Of a stretch of DNA of 64,000 nt, positions 48,718-57,850 are shown piece after piece. Source of the DNA: Dictyobacter arantiisoli (GTDB taxonomy: Bacteria; Chloroflexota; Ktedonobacteria; Ktedonobacterales; Ktedonobacteraceae); contig NZ_BIXY01000023.1 of the NCBI RefSeq assembly GCF_008326305.1, positions 1-64,000 on the forward strand, in the 5' to 3' direction. Numbering within the stretch: the stretch's first letter is position 1; the number at the start of each line of letters is the position of its first letter. Made by a program: the position numbers and the translations under genes. The notes under the pieces are model-generated. The model saw only the letters and a program-made list of their open reading frames with translations, made no database searches and was not told the DNA's origin.

Positions 48718-50367
48718 ATGGATAAACAGAAAAATAGTGGACAGTGGTTGACAGATAATCAGGTGAGCCGACGTAATTTTCTCTCGCTCTGCGCCGCCGG
48801 TACTTTACCTATTCTGCTGGGTGCCTGCCAGACGGCACCAACGGCTAATGCTAATCCAACTCCGACTGGAACAGCTACTAGCGCGGCGACAAAAGCGGCG
48901 CAACCTACTCCGACGAAGGCCCCTGTATTATCAGAACAAGATTGGTCAGAGCTTGGCAAGAAGCTGGCTGGTCCGCTGCTACGGCCGAATAGCGCTCAAT
49001 ATGAGACTGCACATCAACTGTTTAATACACGCTTTGATACGATCAAACCGGCTGCTATTGCCTACTGCTCTTCACCCAAAGATGTCCAGACTTGCCTGGA
49101 GTTTGTGCGCAAGTTCAATTTGCCAGTCACGCCGCGTGCGGGTGGACATTCCTATGCGGGCTATTCAACCACCACGGGATTGTTGCTCGATGTGACCCGT
49201 ATGAACTCTATTAGCATTGATGCCGTATCAGGCAATGCAACTATCGGAAGTGGCGCACGCCTGATCGATATTTATCAAGCGCTCACGCAGCACAATCGAA
49301 TCCTCCCTGGTGGCTCCTGTCCAACTGTTGGTATCTCTGGACTTACTATGGGTGGTGGCGTCGGCGTGATCGGTCGCAAATTTGGATTGACCTGTGATAA
49401 TCTGCTTTCCGCGCAGGTAGTTCTGGCGGATGGTCGCCTCGTCACCTGTGACGCACAGAACAACGCTGATCTTTACTGGGGCCTGCGTGGTGGAGGCGGT
49501 GGCAACTTTGGTATCGTCACCTCCTTCACCTTCCGCACCTATCCACTTAACACGCTCTCAATCTTTACCTTGAGCTGGTCATGGAGCAATGCCGCTGCTG
49601 TCCTGGATGCCTGGCAAAACTGGGCTCCCAGCGCGCCTGACGAACTATGGTCCAATTGCTTGCTCCTGACAAGTAGCGATGGTCAGGGAGATCCACTGGT
49701 ACGCATTAACGGCGTCTATGTTGGCGATCTTGGTCCACTGAATACACTCTTGCAACAGGTCATTGATAAGGTCGGCGTCGCGCCAACTGGTCGCTATAGT
49801 AACACAACCAGCGTGCTGGATACCATGCTCTATGAAGCGGGTTGTTACAATAAAAGCATCGAAGCGTGTCGCTTACCCGGTATGGGTCCTCAGGGAAGCC
49901 TGCAACGCGACACCTCTAAAGCCAAATCGGATTATATTACCAGAAGATTATCCCAGCAGGGTATCAAAACGCTCGTCAACGCCATCGAGCAACGGCAGAT
50001 ATCGCCAACCTCAGGCACGGCTGGCATCGGCATTGATGCTTTCGGAGGAAAAATCAATCAGGTCGCACCGGATGCCACGGCCTTTGTCCATCGCAACACG
50101 CTCTTCTCGATTCAATATACCGCCACCTGGTCTCCGAACGATACGCAGAGAACCATTGCGGGCAATATTGGCTGGTTGGATCAGACCTGGCAGGGCATGC
50201 GTCCTTATGCCAGCGGTAGCGCCTATCAAAACTATATTGATCCCGACCTGTCTAACTGGCAGCAAGCGTACTATGGCAACAATCTGGCCCGCCTGCAACA
50301 GGTCAAAGCCACCTATGATCCCAATAACCTCTTCCATTTCAAACAGAGTATCCCATTGAAATCATGA
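48718..50367 (+). CDS. Exported FAD-linked oxidase (BBE family), bicovalent flavin predicted
   Basis: A 549-residue oxidoreductase of the FAD_binding_4/BBE group. The twin-arginine motif SRRNFLS (17-23) and LLGAC (Cys37) suggest Tat export with lipid anchoring. The FAD domain shows PRAGGHSYAGY with His144 and GGSCPTVGISGLTMGGG with Cys201, the pair that bind FAD through two covalent bonds in gluco-oligosaccharide and hexose oxidases. The BBE tail is QNYIDPDLSNWQQAYYG with NLARLQQVKATYDPNNLFHF. Oxidation of sugar or oligosaccharide ends to lactones is the likely reaction, fitting a gene placed beside cellulases. An AAAGGA site precedes the ATG. Substrate not proven. Confidence 0.9.
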   Translation: MDKQKNSGQWLTDNQVSRRNFLSLCAAGTLPILLGACQTAPTANANPTPTGTATSAATKAAQPTPTKAPVLSEQDWSELGKKLAGPLLRPNSAQYETAHQLFNTRFDTIKPAAIAYCSSPKDVQTCLEFVRKFNLPVTPRAGGHSYAGYSTTTGLLLDVTRMNSISIDAVSGNATIGSGARLIDIYQALTQHNRILPGGSCPTVGISGLTMGGGVGVIGRKFGLTCDNLLSAQVVLADGRLVTCDAQNNADLYWGLRGGGGGNFGIVTSFTFRTYPLNTLSIFTLSWSWSNAAAVLDAWQNWAPSAPDELWSNCLLLTSSDGQGDPLVRINGVYVGDLGPLNTLLQQVIDKVGVAPTGRYSNTTSVLDTMLYEAGCYNKSIEACRLPGMGPQGSLQRDTSKAKSDYITRRLSQQGIKTLVNAIEQRQISPTSGTAGIGIDAFGGKINQVAPDATAFVHRNTLFSIQYTATWSPNDTQRTIAGNIGWLDQTWQGMRPYASGSAYQNYIDPDLSNWQQAYYGNNLARLQQVKATYDPNNLFHFKQSIPLKS

Positions 50368-50456
50368 AGGAAGATGTAGGCATCAGTTACATCCGATACA
50401 TTTAAACATTTCTCCTCTATCAGTATATATTATTAACAGGCATTTGGGGATAAAAG

Positions 50457-51818
50457 TTAATGGAGAGGCGGGAAATAGCGGAAATCCATCCAGCCCCACA
50501 GGTTCAAGCCAATTGAGAGACCGATCAGACCTTTATCGTACCAGGGCAGGCGTCCTCGATAGCCGAAAACAGCGAGCACAAAGAGGAAAGGAAGGATATC
50601 CAGTACAAAGCGAAAGCCAAATTGATACCAACCAGTATTAAAGTAGAGCAGGATTGCTCCCAGCGGCAAGATGCATCCTCCCAGCATTCCCCACGGGAGC
50701 CAGGAGGATGGCTGCGCTAGAAAGACACGCACAGCCCTGTAGAGCGCTGGCATGGTCCAGAAGATGCTCGTTCCCCAGGGATTGAATTGCAGATAAGGCC
50801 AGATGGTCAGGAATTGTGGTGGCTGGATAAACATATAATACATGTTAGTGGATAAGAAGTGCAAGCTGAATTGTCCATAGGTATGCAGTCTGTAGCTTAG
50901 CCTGGGGCTGACGTTCATGCTGAGATAGCCAAAATCCAGGAGAGAACCAAAGCGGGCCAGATTGTAGAGGAGCATACCAGTGACAAAAGCGCCCAGCACA
51001 CAGCTAAACGTGAGGACCTGCTGCCACATCAGACGCGGCTTCTGCCGTTCAGAGAGATAAATCAGAATGAGATAACTGGGAAAGGCCAACAGAACAGTAC
51101 TGCGTGAAAGGGCGGCCAATCCTAACCAGAGGGCAGCCAGCCAGCCACGGCGCGGACCGATCAATTCCAGCAGATAGCAGAGGAGAAAGGTAGTGGCGAT
51201 GACGTGCGCGAGAAACCAGACGCTGGCCTGCATGGTCACGAAAAACAATTCAGTGCCCAACGCAAAAAAGCTGAGGAGCCATGCGATGTGAGCAAAGGCC
51301 AGCACCGGAAGACGCTGTAGCACAAAAAACATCAGGACAATGTTGACAATCCCAAAAAATAGCGCGACGCCCAACGAGAGTTCCAGCTGATGGGTATAGT
51401 GAAAGATAGCGACCAGAGGCAGGAAGAAGACAGCTGGCAAGGGAGGAAACGCCACATACCAGTGTCCATGAAAAAAAGTATAATCGCCTGTACCACCTAC
51501 TGGCTGATTGATATAGAGATGTCCCTGCAACCAACCATTCGCGAGATAGATAAAATGTGATCCTGAGAAGGTGCCTGTCACATGCTGTACTGCCGAGAAA
51601 TAGTGGCGTAGGGCTGATGGTTGCGATGGTTGTGGGACAACCGGAAGCAGAGGAAGACGAAAGACATGGGTGAAGAGAGCAGTAATAATGTAGAACAAAG
51701 AGAGGCTGCCAATCAAGAGCAGAGGACGCCAGGACCAGAATGGGATATCGTGATCGCCTGACGAAGACGCCACATCGAGTTGCGTTCCAAGATAATTTTT
51801 ATCATCCAATTGCTTCAT
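50457..51818 (-). CDS. Multi-helix membrane protein, GT-C glycosyltransferase-like
   Basis: A 453-residue protein with about eleven membrane helices and a large outer loop after helix 1 (residues about 55-115, with FSGSHFIYLANGWLQGHLYI). The layout, a first helix followed by an extracytoplasmic loop and many helices, matches GT-C mannosyltransferase-like proteins, but a clear acidic catalytic pair is not obvious. It is convergent with the oxidase gene and has an independent promoter region at 51819-51910. Function uncertain. Confidence 0.65.
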   Translation of the reverse strand: MKQLDDKNYLGTQLDVASSSGDHDIPFWSWRPLLLIGSLSLFYIITALFTHVFRLPLLPVVPQPSQPSALRHYFSAVQHVTGTFSGSHFIYLANGWLQGHLYINQPVGGTGDYTFFHGHWYVAFPPLPAVFFLPLVAIFHYTHQLELSLGVALFFGIVNIVLMFFVLQRLPVLAFAHIAWLLSFFALGTELFFVTMQASVWFLAHVIATTFLLCYLLELIGPRRGWLAALWLGLAALSRSTVLLAFPSYLILIYLSERQKPRLMWQQVLTFSCVLGAFVTGMLLYNLARFGSLLDFGYLSMNVSPRLSYRLHTYGQFSLHFLSTNMYYMFIQPPQFLTIWPYLQFNPWGTSIFWTMPALYRAVRVFLAQPSSWLPWGMLGGCILPLGAILLYFNTGWYQFGFRFVLDILPFLFVLAVFGYRGRLPWYDKGLIGLSIGLNLWGWMDFRYFPPLH

Positions 51819-51916
51819 CCTCCCAACTCACGCCAACATCCATAGAGCAAAGGAAAACAGTATCTGTAGCAGAAGTATAGCACACAAAAAAATGAATTAC
51901 ATGTAGCAGCCGCCAT

Positions 51917-52021
51917 TCACAGGCAATACCGCTCAAATACCGAGAATCATGATTGAGATACGTTTTTCGTCATTTGTGCTTTTCCCCTACATTCCTCGTT
52001 TTTGAGCGGCATTGCCCGTGA
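51917..52021. repeat. Inverted repeat related to the 122-base array
   Basis: TCACAGGCAATACCGCTCAAA (51917-51937) and the mirrored arm (52001-52021) pair with two mismatches. Between them lie CCGAGAATCATGATTGAGAT and CGTTTTTCGTCAT, which also occur inside the 122-base units near 22.5 kb in the opposite order. It sits between the membrane protein and the small paired genes. Confidence 0.7.
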
Positions 52022-52028
52022 GGGATGT

Positions 52029-52481
52029 TTAGGCTGAGCGGCGCTGGCGCAGTTCGGCGGCCAGTTCATATTTATTGGCAAAGACGCGTCCGCCACAGTA
52101 GACGTTGCGGCGCGCAAATGGCTCGGGCGTATCGCGTTGGAGGCGCTCGCGTACATTGGGTTTATGCGCACCCGGCGATTGATACCAGGCTTCATCCAGA
52201 CATAAACGATAGGCAGGATAATTAATCCAGGCAGGGATGGGCAGGTCATAGCGCAGGCTGAGATATTCGACCGAAGCAATACAAAAGACAGCCCAGCGTA
52301 GCTCGTGCTCGCTCGGATCATCAGGTAATTGTAATGGCTCCAACAGTAATTCCGCACGTTGCTCCGTAAAGTTGCCGAAAAAATCGTTCATAAAATTTCC
52401 CAGCGGCAACCACGGGTCCGCCCCAGCACAAATCTCCTGATAAGAAACTGCCATTGTCTGCAATTCGGTACACGTCTTCAT
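52029..52481 (-). CDS. Small uncharacterised partner of the DUF6036 gene
   Basis: About 150 residues with no named domain recognised. Conserved-looking features are WLPLGNFMNDFFGNFTEQRA, WAVFCIASVEYLSLRYDL and IPAWINYPAYRLCLDEAWY. I recall similar small proteins beside DUF6036 genes in cyanobacteria and other bacteria, with a P-A-W-x-N motif. The ATG at 52481 is chosen because GAGGTG lies five bases upstream; an earlier frame extends 18 residues without a ribosome site. It follows the DUF6036 gene in the same direction, 160 bases away. A toxin-antitoxin-like role is a guess. Confidence 0.7.
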   Translation of the reverse strand: MKTCTELQTMAVSYQEICAGADPWLPLGNFMNDFFGNFTEQRAELLLEPLQLPDDPSEHELRWAVFCIASVEYLSLRYDLPIPAWINYPAYRLCLDEAWYQSPGAHKPNVRERLQRDTPEPFARRNVYCGGRVFANKYELAAELRQRRSA

Positions 52482-52641
52482 CTGGACACCTCGCTCCTGT
52501 CTTCCTATTTGTATTGTAACATGCGGACCAATCATCCTGCGGCCAATTGACGATGAAACTTCCTGGATAAGCTCTGGTGTAACACTACATCTCTACAATA
52601 AGGACGTCAAGCTAGCAAAAAATAAAATAGCTTACAGCATC

Positions 52642-53193
52642 TTAAAACAACTCGTCCAGCGTATCTTCGATTTGATAATGTTCTTTATAGGCATCATCGG
52701 GAATAAAGTGATCAACAATAGCCTGTGCTTGCTCGCGTGTTTCCACATTGAGCTGCTTGAGGAGCGCCTCAATATCAGACATATCCTTCTGCCGATAGAC
52801 CATCAGCTTCAAGGCCAGGATATATTCTTTGGATGGCAGATACACATGCAACTTCTTAAACGCACGCCAGAGAGATGCCTCTGGATTAGGGGCCATGTCC
52901 CGGATAAAATATGCCACATCATCGTTAATCCAGGTACGCTTCATCTTGTAGCGCTTCGCCACCGCATGCACAGCCGACTTGAAGGCCTTCGTTTCAGGGG
53001 TCGGATTGGTGGATGAATCACCTTCAATATCCATCAAGACCACATCGACATCTTCAGTTGACTCCCGATTATAGGCCAGAAAGAGCATCGCAACGCCACC
53101 AACCACCATGACCCGCACCGGCATTTCAAAGCCTTGCACCTCCAACTCATCACCCAGTTCTTGCAAATACTGTTCAATTTCTTGCCTTTGCAC
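52642..53193 (-). CDS. DUF6036 nucleotidyltransferase-like protein
   Basis: A 183-residue protein with the minimal nucleotidyltransferase layout of the DUF6036 and AbiEii-related families: VRVMVVGGVAMLFLAYNRES (the glycine strand) followed by TEDVDVVLMDIEGD (the catalytic Asp-x-Asp is seen as DVDVV), then an ILALKLMVYRQKDMSDIEAL helix with the conserved Lys-Asp pattern. Such proteins often act as toxin-like nucleotidyltransferases. It is followed by a small gene on the same strand. The start at 53193 is 174 bases from the divergent hydrolase gene. Activity and target are inferred. Confidence 0.8.
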   Translation of the reverse strand: MQRQEIEQYLQELGDELEVQGFEMPVRVMVVGGVAMLFLAYNRESTEDVDVVLMDIEGDSSTNPTPETKAFKSAVHAVAKRYKMKRTWINDDVAYFIRDMAPNPEASLWRAFKKLHVYLPSKEYILALKLMVYRQKDMSDIEALLKQLNVETREQAQAIVDHFIPDDAYKEHYQIEDTLDELF

Positions 53194-53367
53194 GCCGCCA
53201 TCGTCTCTCTTTCTTCACGTCTTACAGCACCAAAAAGCTACTCAAGGCAACAAGCATACGCTATACTCAAAGAGATCATCATTGCTGTGTTACAAATGGA
53301 AATCATGAGCGTCGCCCTGCTATTCTCTAGTATAAATCAATTACGACGAAAGGTGTATAGAATTACA

Positions 53368-54174
53368 ATGCAGTCTTCTTCTTCTGAATATGAAAAACGC
53401 GCACAGAGCCGTCAGAGGCTGGCATATGGAAAAGGTCGCTGGCAATACGGTGAATTATATCTTCCAAAAAGTACCGGACCACATCCCGTCGTCATATTGG
53501 TGCATGGCGGCTATTGGCGCAAAGCCTATGATTTGACGCTCATGCATCCGCTGGCGAAGAATCTGGCCCAACATGGATATGCGGTATGGAATATAGAATA
53601 TCGTCGCGTCGGAAATACCGGAGGCGCGTGGCCCGGCACATTCCTGGATGTCGCGCAGGCCACCGATTATATATATGAAATCGCCTCTACTTATCAACTG
53701 GATACACAACGCGTCATCGCAGTGGGGCATTCGGCGGGGGGACATCTGGCTGGCTGGCTGGCGACGCGACCACAACTCTCCAAAGAGAGTCCACTGGCGA
53801 CTGCCACATCCCCTTTGCACCTGAGCGCAGTCGTCAGCCTCGCGGGCGTGGTCGATCTGGTACAGGCGTATCAACTGCATCTTAGCCACGACGCGGTAGT
53901 TGAACTGCTTGGGGACACGCCAGCAGCCGTACCGGAGCGTTACGCAGCCGCCTCGCCCGCCGCCCATCTCCCACTGGGCATTCCCCAGATCGTGGTTCAC
54001 GGAACCGCCGACAAGCATGTCCCTTTAATTGTCAGCCAGAATTATGCCCGTAAAGCGCACGCCGCTGGTGACCAGATCACCTATCTCGAAGTGCCCGAAG
54101 CCGACCATTTCACCATCATCGATCCCAATACAGACGCATGGCGACAAACCCTGGCCGCCATCCAGATGCGATAA
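53368..54174 (+). CDS. Alpha/beta hydrolase, kynurenine-formamidase-like fold
   Basis: About 268 residues. ILVHGGYWRK carries the oxyanion-hole HGGYW, GHSAGGHLAGWLA holds the nucleophile Ser, an Asp lies in TADKHVPL-like context and the His is in EADHFTIID. These match the BD-FAE/esterase group that includes kynurenine formamidase-like enzymes. Upstream frames extend back to 53134, but the ATG at 53368 has an AAAGGTG site and starts at the family's natural N-terminus. No signal peptide. Ester or amide substrate unknown; it ends before a hairpin facing the GH9 gene. Confidence 0.85.
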   Translation: MQSSSSEYEKRAQSRQRLAYGKGRWQYGELYLPKSTGPHPVVILVHGGYWRKAYDLTLMHPLAKNLAQHGYAVWNIEYRRVGNTGGAWPGTFLDVAQATDYIYEIASTYQLDTQRVIAVGHSAGGHLAGWLATRPQLSKESPLATATSPLHLSAVVSLAGVVDLVQAYQLHLSHDAVVELLGDTPAAVPERYAAASPAAHLPLGIPQIVVHGTADKHVPLIVSQNYARKAHAAGDQITYLEVPEADHFTIIDPNTDAWRQTLAAIQMR

Positions 54175-54218
54175 AACAGAAGTTACGCAGGTTCTATCAT
54201 AAATGTGTGAACGACCCA

Positions 54219-54254
54219 AGAGATGAGCGCGGGAAGGACAATGCGCTCATCTCT
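54219..54254. terminator. Stem-loop between convergent hydrolase and GH9 genes
   Basis: AGAGATGAGCGC (54219-54230) and GCGCTCATCTCT (54243-54254) pair perfectly around a twelve-base loop. There is no T-run, but the position between two convergent stop codons suits a transcription stop acting on both strands. Confidence 0.65.
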
Positions 54255-54282
54255 CGTTGCAGAATCCTGTCTGGCTCAGGGA

Positions 54283-56244
54283 TTAGATTTGCTGGGCAAA
54301 GACGAGGATGCTGAGGGCGGTATAGTCATCGGCGGGCTCGGTGCTGGGCCAGGCGACGACGTTGTCATAGTAGCGGGCCCCTTTGCCTGTGAAGGTCTTG
54401 AAGATGTCACCACCGCTGGGCGGACAGGCTTTCATACCACTTTGCAGGCTCAGTCCGCTGAAATTGGAGGTAGCACTTGGCCCGTCGACGACCGCGCCAA
54501 GTTGGAGCGGTGAGCCTCCAGTCAGCGATCCCGCCAGGTTAGCAATCTGAGATTGCATACAATTGGGAAAGGTGCTGCCAGCCCCGACGATAAAGGATGA
54601 GCCCCAGGCGTTTGAACCCAGCGCCCAGTTACGCTGCGTCAGGCCAAAGGTTTTATAGGTGCTGACCCCTGCCAGTTGATCATAGAAAGAGGCTTCAAGC
54701 GCATAGCCAAGAGCATGCGGCGTAGCGTCAGCACCAGCATAGGCGATACCAAAGCCAAAAGGATCACTCTTTGCCTGCGTGGTACCAGCATCCAGTTGCG
54801 CCTTGAGATCGCTGAGCAGGCTGGCCTGTGAGACGGCCAGGCCACTGGGATTGCCCGCCCTGGTAATGGCGTTATAGAGTTCATAATGGGCCAGACCACT
54901 GACATCATAGAGATTCAGGGAGTCAGAACCGTCATTGGGTCCTGTGATATAGGCGTTGGCCCATTTGGCGGCTGCGCTCAGATAGAATGAAGGATCACTA
55001 TGAGCCAGTCCTGAGGGCAGATTCCCCAGCGCGGTCGCGTTGTAGAGCTCGGTCGCGCCTAACTCCATATCATCACGCCACTCAGTCTCTGGATAATAAT
55101 CATTTGGAGCCGTGGTCAGCAGTTGACTGACGCTGCTGGTTTTCGCGAGATCAAAGACGGTCTCACCGCTGCTCAGACACTGGTTCGCATAAGTGGGATC
55201 GCTGGTGTGGTACAACTGATAGCAGAGTCCAAAATCAGCAGCCAGGCGACCTGCCAGATTCGGGCTGATCTGCGCGCCAGCTGAGCCAGCTTCAAAGACA
55301 GGACGATATTTGATGTAGTACGCAGGGCTACTGGATGAGACGCTCAACTTGTCATCCGCCTGTGGTAAGCGCCACTGATCATGATCGCCCAGGATACTAC
55401 CACCATTGCCATCGCCGATGCCCACCTGATAATAGAGCGTTTTTGTGGAATTATTCCACATCTTCTGCAACCAATCCAGGCCGTACTTACCTTCACCATT
55501 GATATCTGCCGAGCCGCCAGTAAGCAGGGCGGGATACTGGCGTGCGGCAAAGAGCATGATGGCGTCGGTATAACTGGCGGTTTCTACGAATTTGACATAA
55601 TCGCCAGCATCAAACCAGCCACCCGAAACATCGATAGGACCACCGATCTTTTTCAACGAACCCTGCAAGGTATCGCTGCTGTTATAGCTGGGCGTGCTGT
55701 AGATAGATGCCGTCTGGTCGGTGAGATGAGAGGGCTGACGGTTCAGCACGCTTGAGTTGACGTTCGCGCCATCCCGCTGCGACTGATAGAAGAAGAGCGC
55801 ATTAGACAACAAATTCGTATAGAGGTTCGCGCCACTATCGATCTTGAAGGTTGGGGATGTTGCTTTAATCGAACCGCTGACATGAATACTGTAACTGCCT
55901 GCAGTCTGGAAAGAAGAGAAATCAATCAAATAGGTATCGGGGAACGTGCTACTCCAGCTACCCTTACTGCTGCCGACCGTGCCGCTATAGACGGTTATTC
56001 CCGTGGTGGTATTAACCAGACTAAAGCTGGCCCCGCTGTCCGAACCAGATGCCAGCAATATCGCCTGTTTGGTTTCACCGGTAATATAGCCCACCTGATT
56101 CAAGCGTACATAGGCACTGCTGGCCGCGTGAGTATTGGTGATCTGCAACAAAAATAATGAGCATACGAGGATCGCACTACAAAGGATCATTCCCACTGGG
56201 ACCAAAGAAAAGCGCGTGTGACGACGATTGACGTTGTGTTCCAC
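54283..56244 (-). CDS. Secreted GH9 endoglucanase with N-terminal Ig-like domain
   Basis: A 653-residue cellulase. The signal peptide ends near residue 40 (ILVCSLFLLQITNTHA then ASS). An Ig-like CelD_N domain spans about 44-135 (YVRLNQVGYITGETKQAILL). The GH9 (alpha/alpha)6 domain follows, with GGWFDAGDYVKF (Asp212 and Asp215, the base residues) and the acid Glu in the late STEPADDYTALS segment. This architecture is known from CelD-type endoglucanases and glucosidases that need the Ig module for stability. There is no cellulose-binding module. A GTG start (56244) follows GAGGAAG. An 18-base tandem repeat lies directly upstream. It lies next to the LacI gene on the same strand. Confidence 0.93.
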   Translation of the reverse strand: MEHNVNRRHTRFSLVPVGMILCSAILVCSLFLLQITNTHAASSAYVRLNQVGYITGETKQAILLASGSDSGASFSLVNTTTGITVYSGTVGSSKGSWSSTFPDTYLIDFSSFQTAGSYSIHVSGSIKATSPTFKIDSGANLYTNLLSNALFFYQSQRDGANVNSSVLNRQPSHLTDQTASIYSTPSYNSSDTLQGSLKKIGGPIDVSGGWFDAGDYVKFVETASYTDAIMLFAARQYPALLTGGSADINGEGKYGLDWLQKMWNNSTKTLYYQVGIGDGNGGSILGDHDQWRLPQADDKLSVSSSSPAYYIKYRPVFEAGSAGAQISPNLAGRLAADFGLCYQLYHTSDPTYANQCLSSGETVFDLAKTSSVSQLLTTAPNDYYPETEWRDDMELGATELYNATALGNLPSGLAHSDPSFYLSAAAKWANAYITGPNDGSDSLNLYDVSGLAHYELYNAITRAGNPSGLAVSQASLLSDLKAQLDAGTTQAKSDPFGFGIAYAGADATPHALGYALEASFYDQLAGVSTYKTFGLTQRNWALGSNAWGSSFIVGAGSTFPNCMQSQIANLAGSLTGGSPLQLGAVVDGPSATSNFSGLSLQSGMKACPPSGGDIFKTFTGKGARYYDNVVAWPSTEPADDYTALSILVFAQQI

Positions 56245-56263
56245 GGGTCTTCCTCTTTTCCGC

Positions 56264-56306
56264 TAAGCATGTCTCTCGCAATAAGCATGTCTCTCGCAAT
56301 AAGCAT
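56264..56306. repeat. 18-base tandem repeat upstream of GH9
   Basis: TAAGCATGTCTCTCGCAA occurs twice in tandem (56264-56281, 56282-56299) and a third copy begins TAAGCAT (56300-56306). On the transcribed minus strand each unit contains an ATG in the same phase, in a frame different from the GH9 gene. A TGTGCTTACGC motif also repeats at about 56320 and 56343. Likely part of the leader or promoter. Confidence 0.85.
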
Positions 56307-56390
56307 TGAAAATCGTTCTTTGTGCTTACGCCATGGGTTTAGTGTGCTTACGCTATAGGTTGGTCTATGAAGCAACATAGCAGGCTCTTG

Positions 56391-57464
56391 TTATGTCAAT
56401 CTTGCCGGAGCAACTGTTTCCCTTTTGATCAGTTCCACACCAATCAAGCGGGTGACATAGGGAGCATCTGGCTCGTTAGCTCGCTCAAGTAAGGTTTTCA
56501 GTGCAACAGCGCCCAGAGCCTCCGCATCGACACGGATGGTTGAAAGGGCAGGCGTAATATGTTGTCCCAGATCAATGCCATCAAAGCCAATCAATGAAAC
56601 ATCTTCTGGTACTCTACGGCCCGCCTCGCGTAGCGCCTTCATAGCGCCAATCGCGGTAATATCATCCACGCAAAAAATAGCGCTAAAATCTACTTTTCGT
56701 TCGAGCAGACGCTTGCAGGCTTTATAGCCTCCTTCCATCGTCAGATTTCCAGCTTCCACCAGGTCATATTCTACAGGTACACCGCGATCCAGTAACGCCA
56801 TACAATACTGCATCCAGCGTTGTTGCACCGAGTGTATCCGATAGGCTGGACGTGATCCGGGGAGTGTGGGGCCACCGATAAAAGCGATGCGCTGATGCCC
56901 CATACTGAAGAGATAATCCATCGCCATGCCCGCTCCTCGCCCATTGTCAGGCAGGATCGTGTCAATGGGCACAGAGAGATCGGGCGCGTAGTTATCCACC
57001 TGGACAACCGGGGTGCGCGTGGCCCGAATACTATTGATTGTGGCGGCGTCTGCCTGTCCCACCAGTAAAATACCGCCCAGACGCATCTCATAGAGCATGT
57101 TTGTCAATAAATGGGGAACGCGACAAATATCGGTAATTGTACGATAGGTAATTTTGATGTTGGCCTTACGCGATGCGCTCTCCGCGCCATGAAAAATAGG
57201 GGCCCAGTAAGGATCGGTCGTGGCTGGCGTCTCTTCAATACTGGAAGAATAGAGAAAGCCAACTTCGCGCAGGACACGCCCCGTCGCATTAGTTGCCGCA
57301 GGCTGATTGCTGGAGCGAAAATATCCCAGATCAGCGGCGACTTTCAGGACGCGCTGCCGTATCTCCTCACTGACATTGCTATGATTGTTAAAGACCCGCG
57401 AAACAGTGCCCACAGACACCTCTGCATGTTGGGCGACGTCTTTAGCAGTTATTGATGATGCCAC
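56391..57464 (-). CDS. LacI-family transcriptional regulator
   Basis: A 357-residue regulator. The N-terminal LacI helix-turn-helix reads ITAKDVAQHAEVSVGTVSRV followed by FNNHSNVSEEIRQRVLKVAA, and the hinge helix is present. The periplasmic-binding-protein-like sugar-sensing core includes TRTPVVQVDNYA, YLFSMGHQRIAFIGGP, FSAIFCVDDITAIGAMKAL and DVSLIGFDGIDLGQHITPAL. A GTG start at 57464 has AAGGAGAG eleven bases upstream. It lies between the GH9 gene and the divergent GH1 gene, making it the probable sugar-responsive repressor of the cellulose/cellobiose genes, as CelR is in actinobacteria. Confidence 0.95.
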   Translation of the reverse strand: MASSITAKDVAQHAEVSVGTVSRVFNNHSNVSEEIRQRVLKVAADLGYFRSSNQPAATNATGRVLREVGFLYSSSIEETPATTDPYWAPIFHGAESASRKANIKITYRTITDICRVPHLLTNMLYEMRLGGILLVGQADAATINSIRATRTPVVQVDNYAPDLSVPIDTILPDNGRGAGMAMDYLFSMGHQRIAFIGGPTLPGSRPAYRIHSVQQRWMQYCMALLDRGVPVEYDLVEAGNLTMEGGYKACKRLLERKVDFSAIFCVDDITAIGAMKALREAGRRVPEDVSLIGFDGIDLGQHITPALSTIRVDAEALGAVALKTLLERANEPDAPYVTRLIGVELIKRETVAPARLT

Positions 57465-57850
57465 GTCCTAAAACTCTCCTTGTTATTCAATAGCAATGAG
57501 TTTCATGAAATCATATTGTTATTATTTCATCGCAATATTCACTAAAATAGCATAATTGAGTTTGACAGAAAAGTCAATTGCTGACGAAAATTCAAGAGTA
57601 CTCTTACAGATAGTTTAACCACAGAGTATGCTTGATGCGAGAATTACGAACTAGCAAGCATGAGGCGGAGTGGGTACATGGATAAAAAGAACATTCTTTT
57701 ATTGGATTTCTATAGAGATATTGACATTACGGTGAAGCATACGTTACTATTATTTCATTGTTCAATAACATTTAAATTTCATCAAGATCACGAGAAACTG
57801 CCAGCACTATTGTCAGGAACCTTGTGACAATGAGTTTGAAAAGAGGAACT
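57465..57850. promoter_or_regulatory. Divergent LacI/GH1 control region
   Basis: This 386-base gap holds both promoters. TTTCATGAAA (57501-57510) is a perfect palindrome close to the LacI start, and TTGAC-AGAAAA-GTCAA near 57562 is a second inverted repeat. Either could be an operator; neither matches the well-known GCGC-centred LacI consensus. An AAGAGGA site (57841-57847) serves GH1. Confidence 0.45.
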
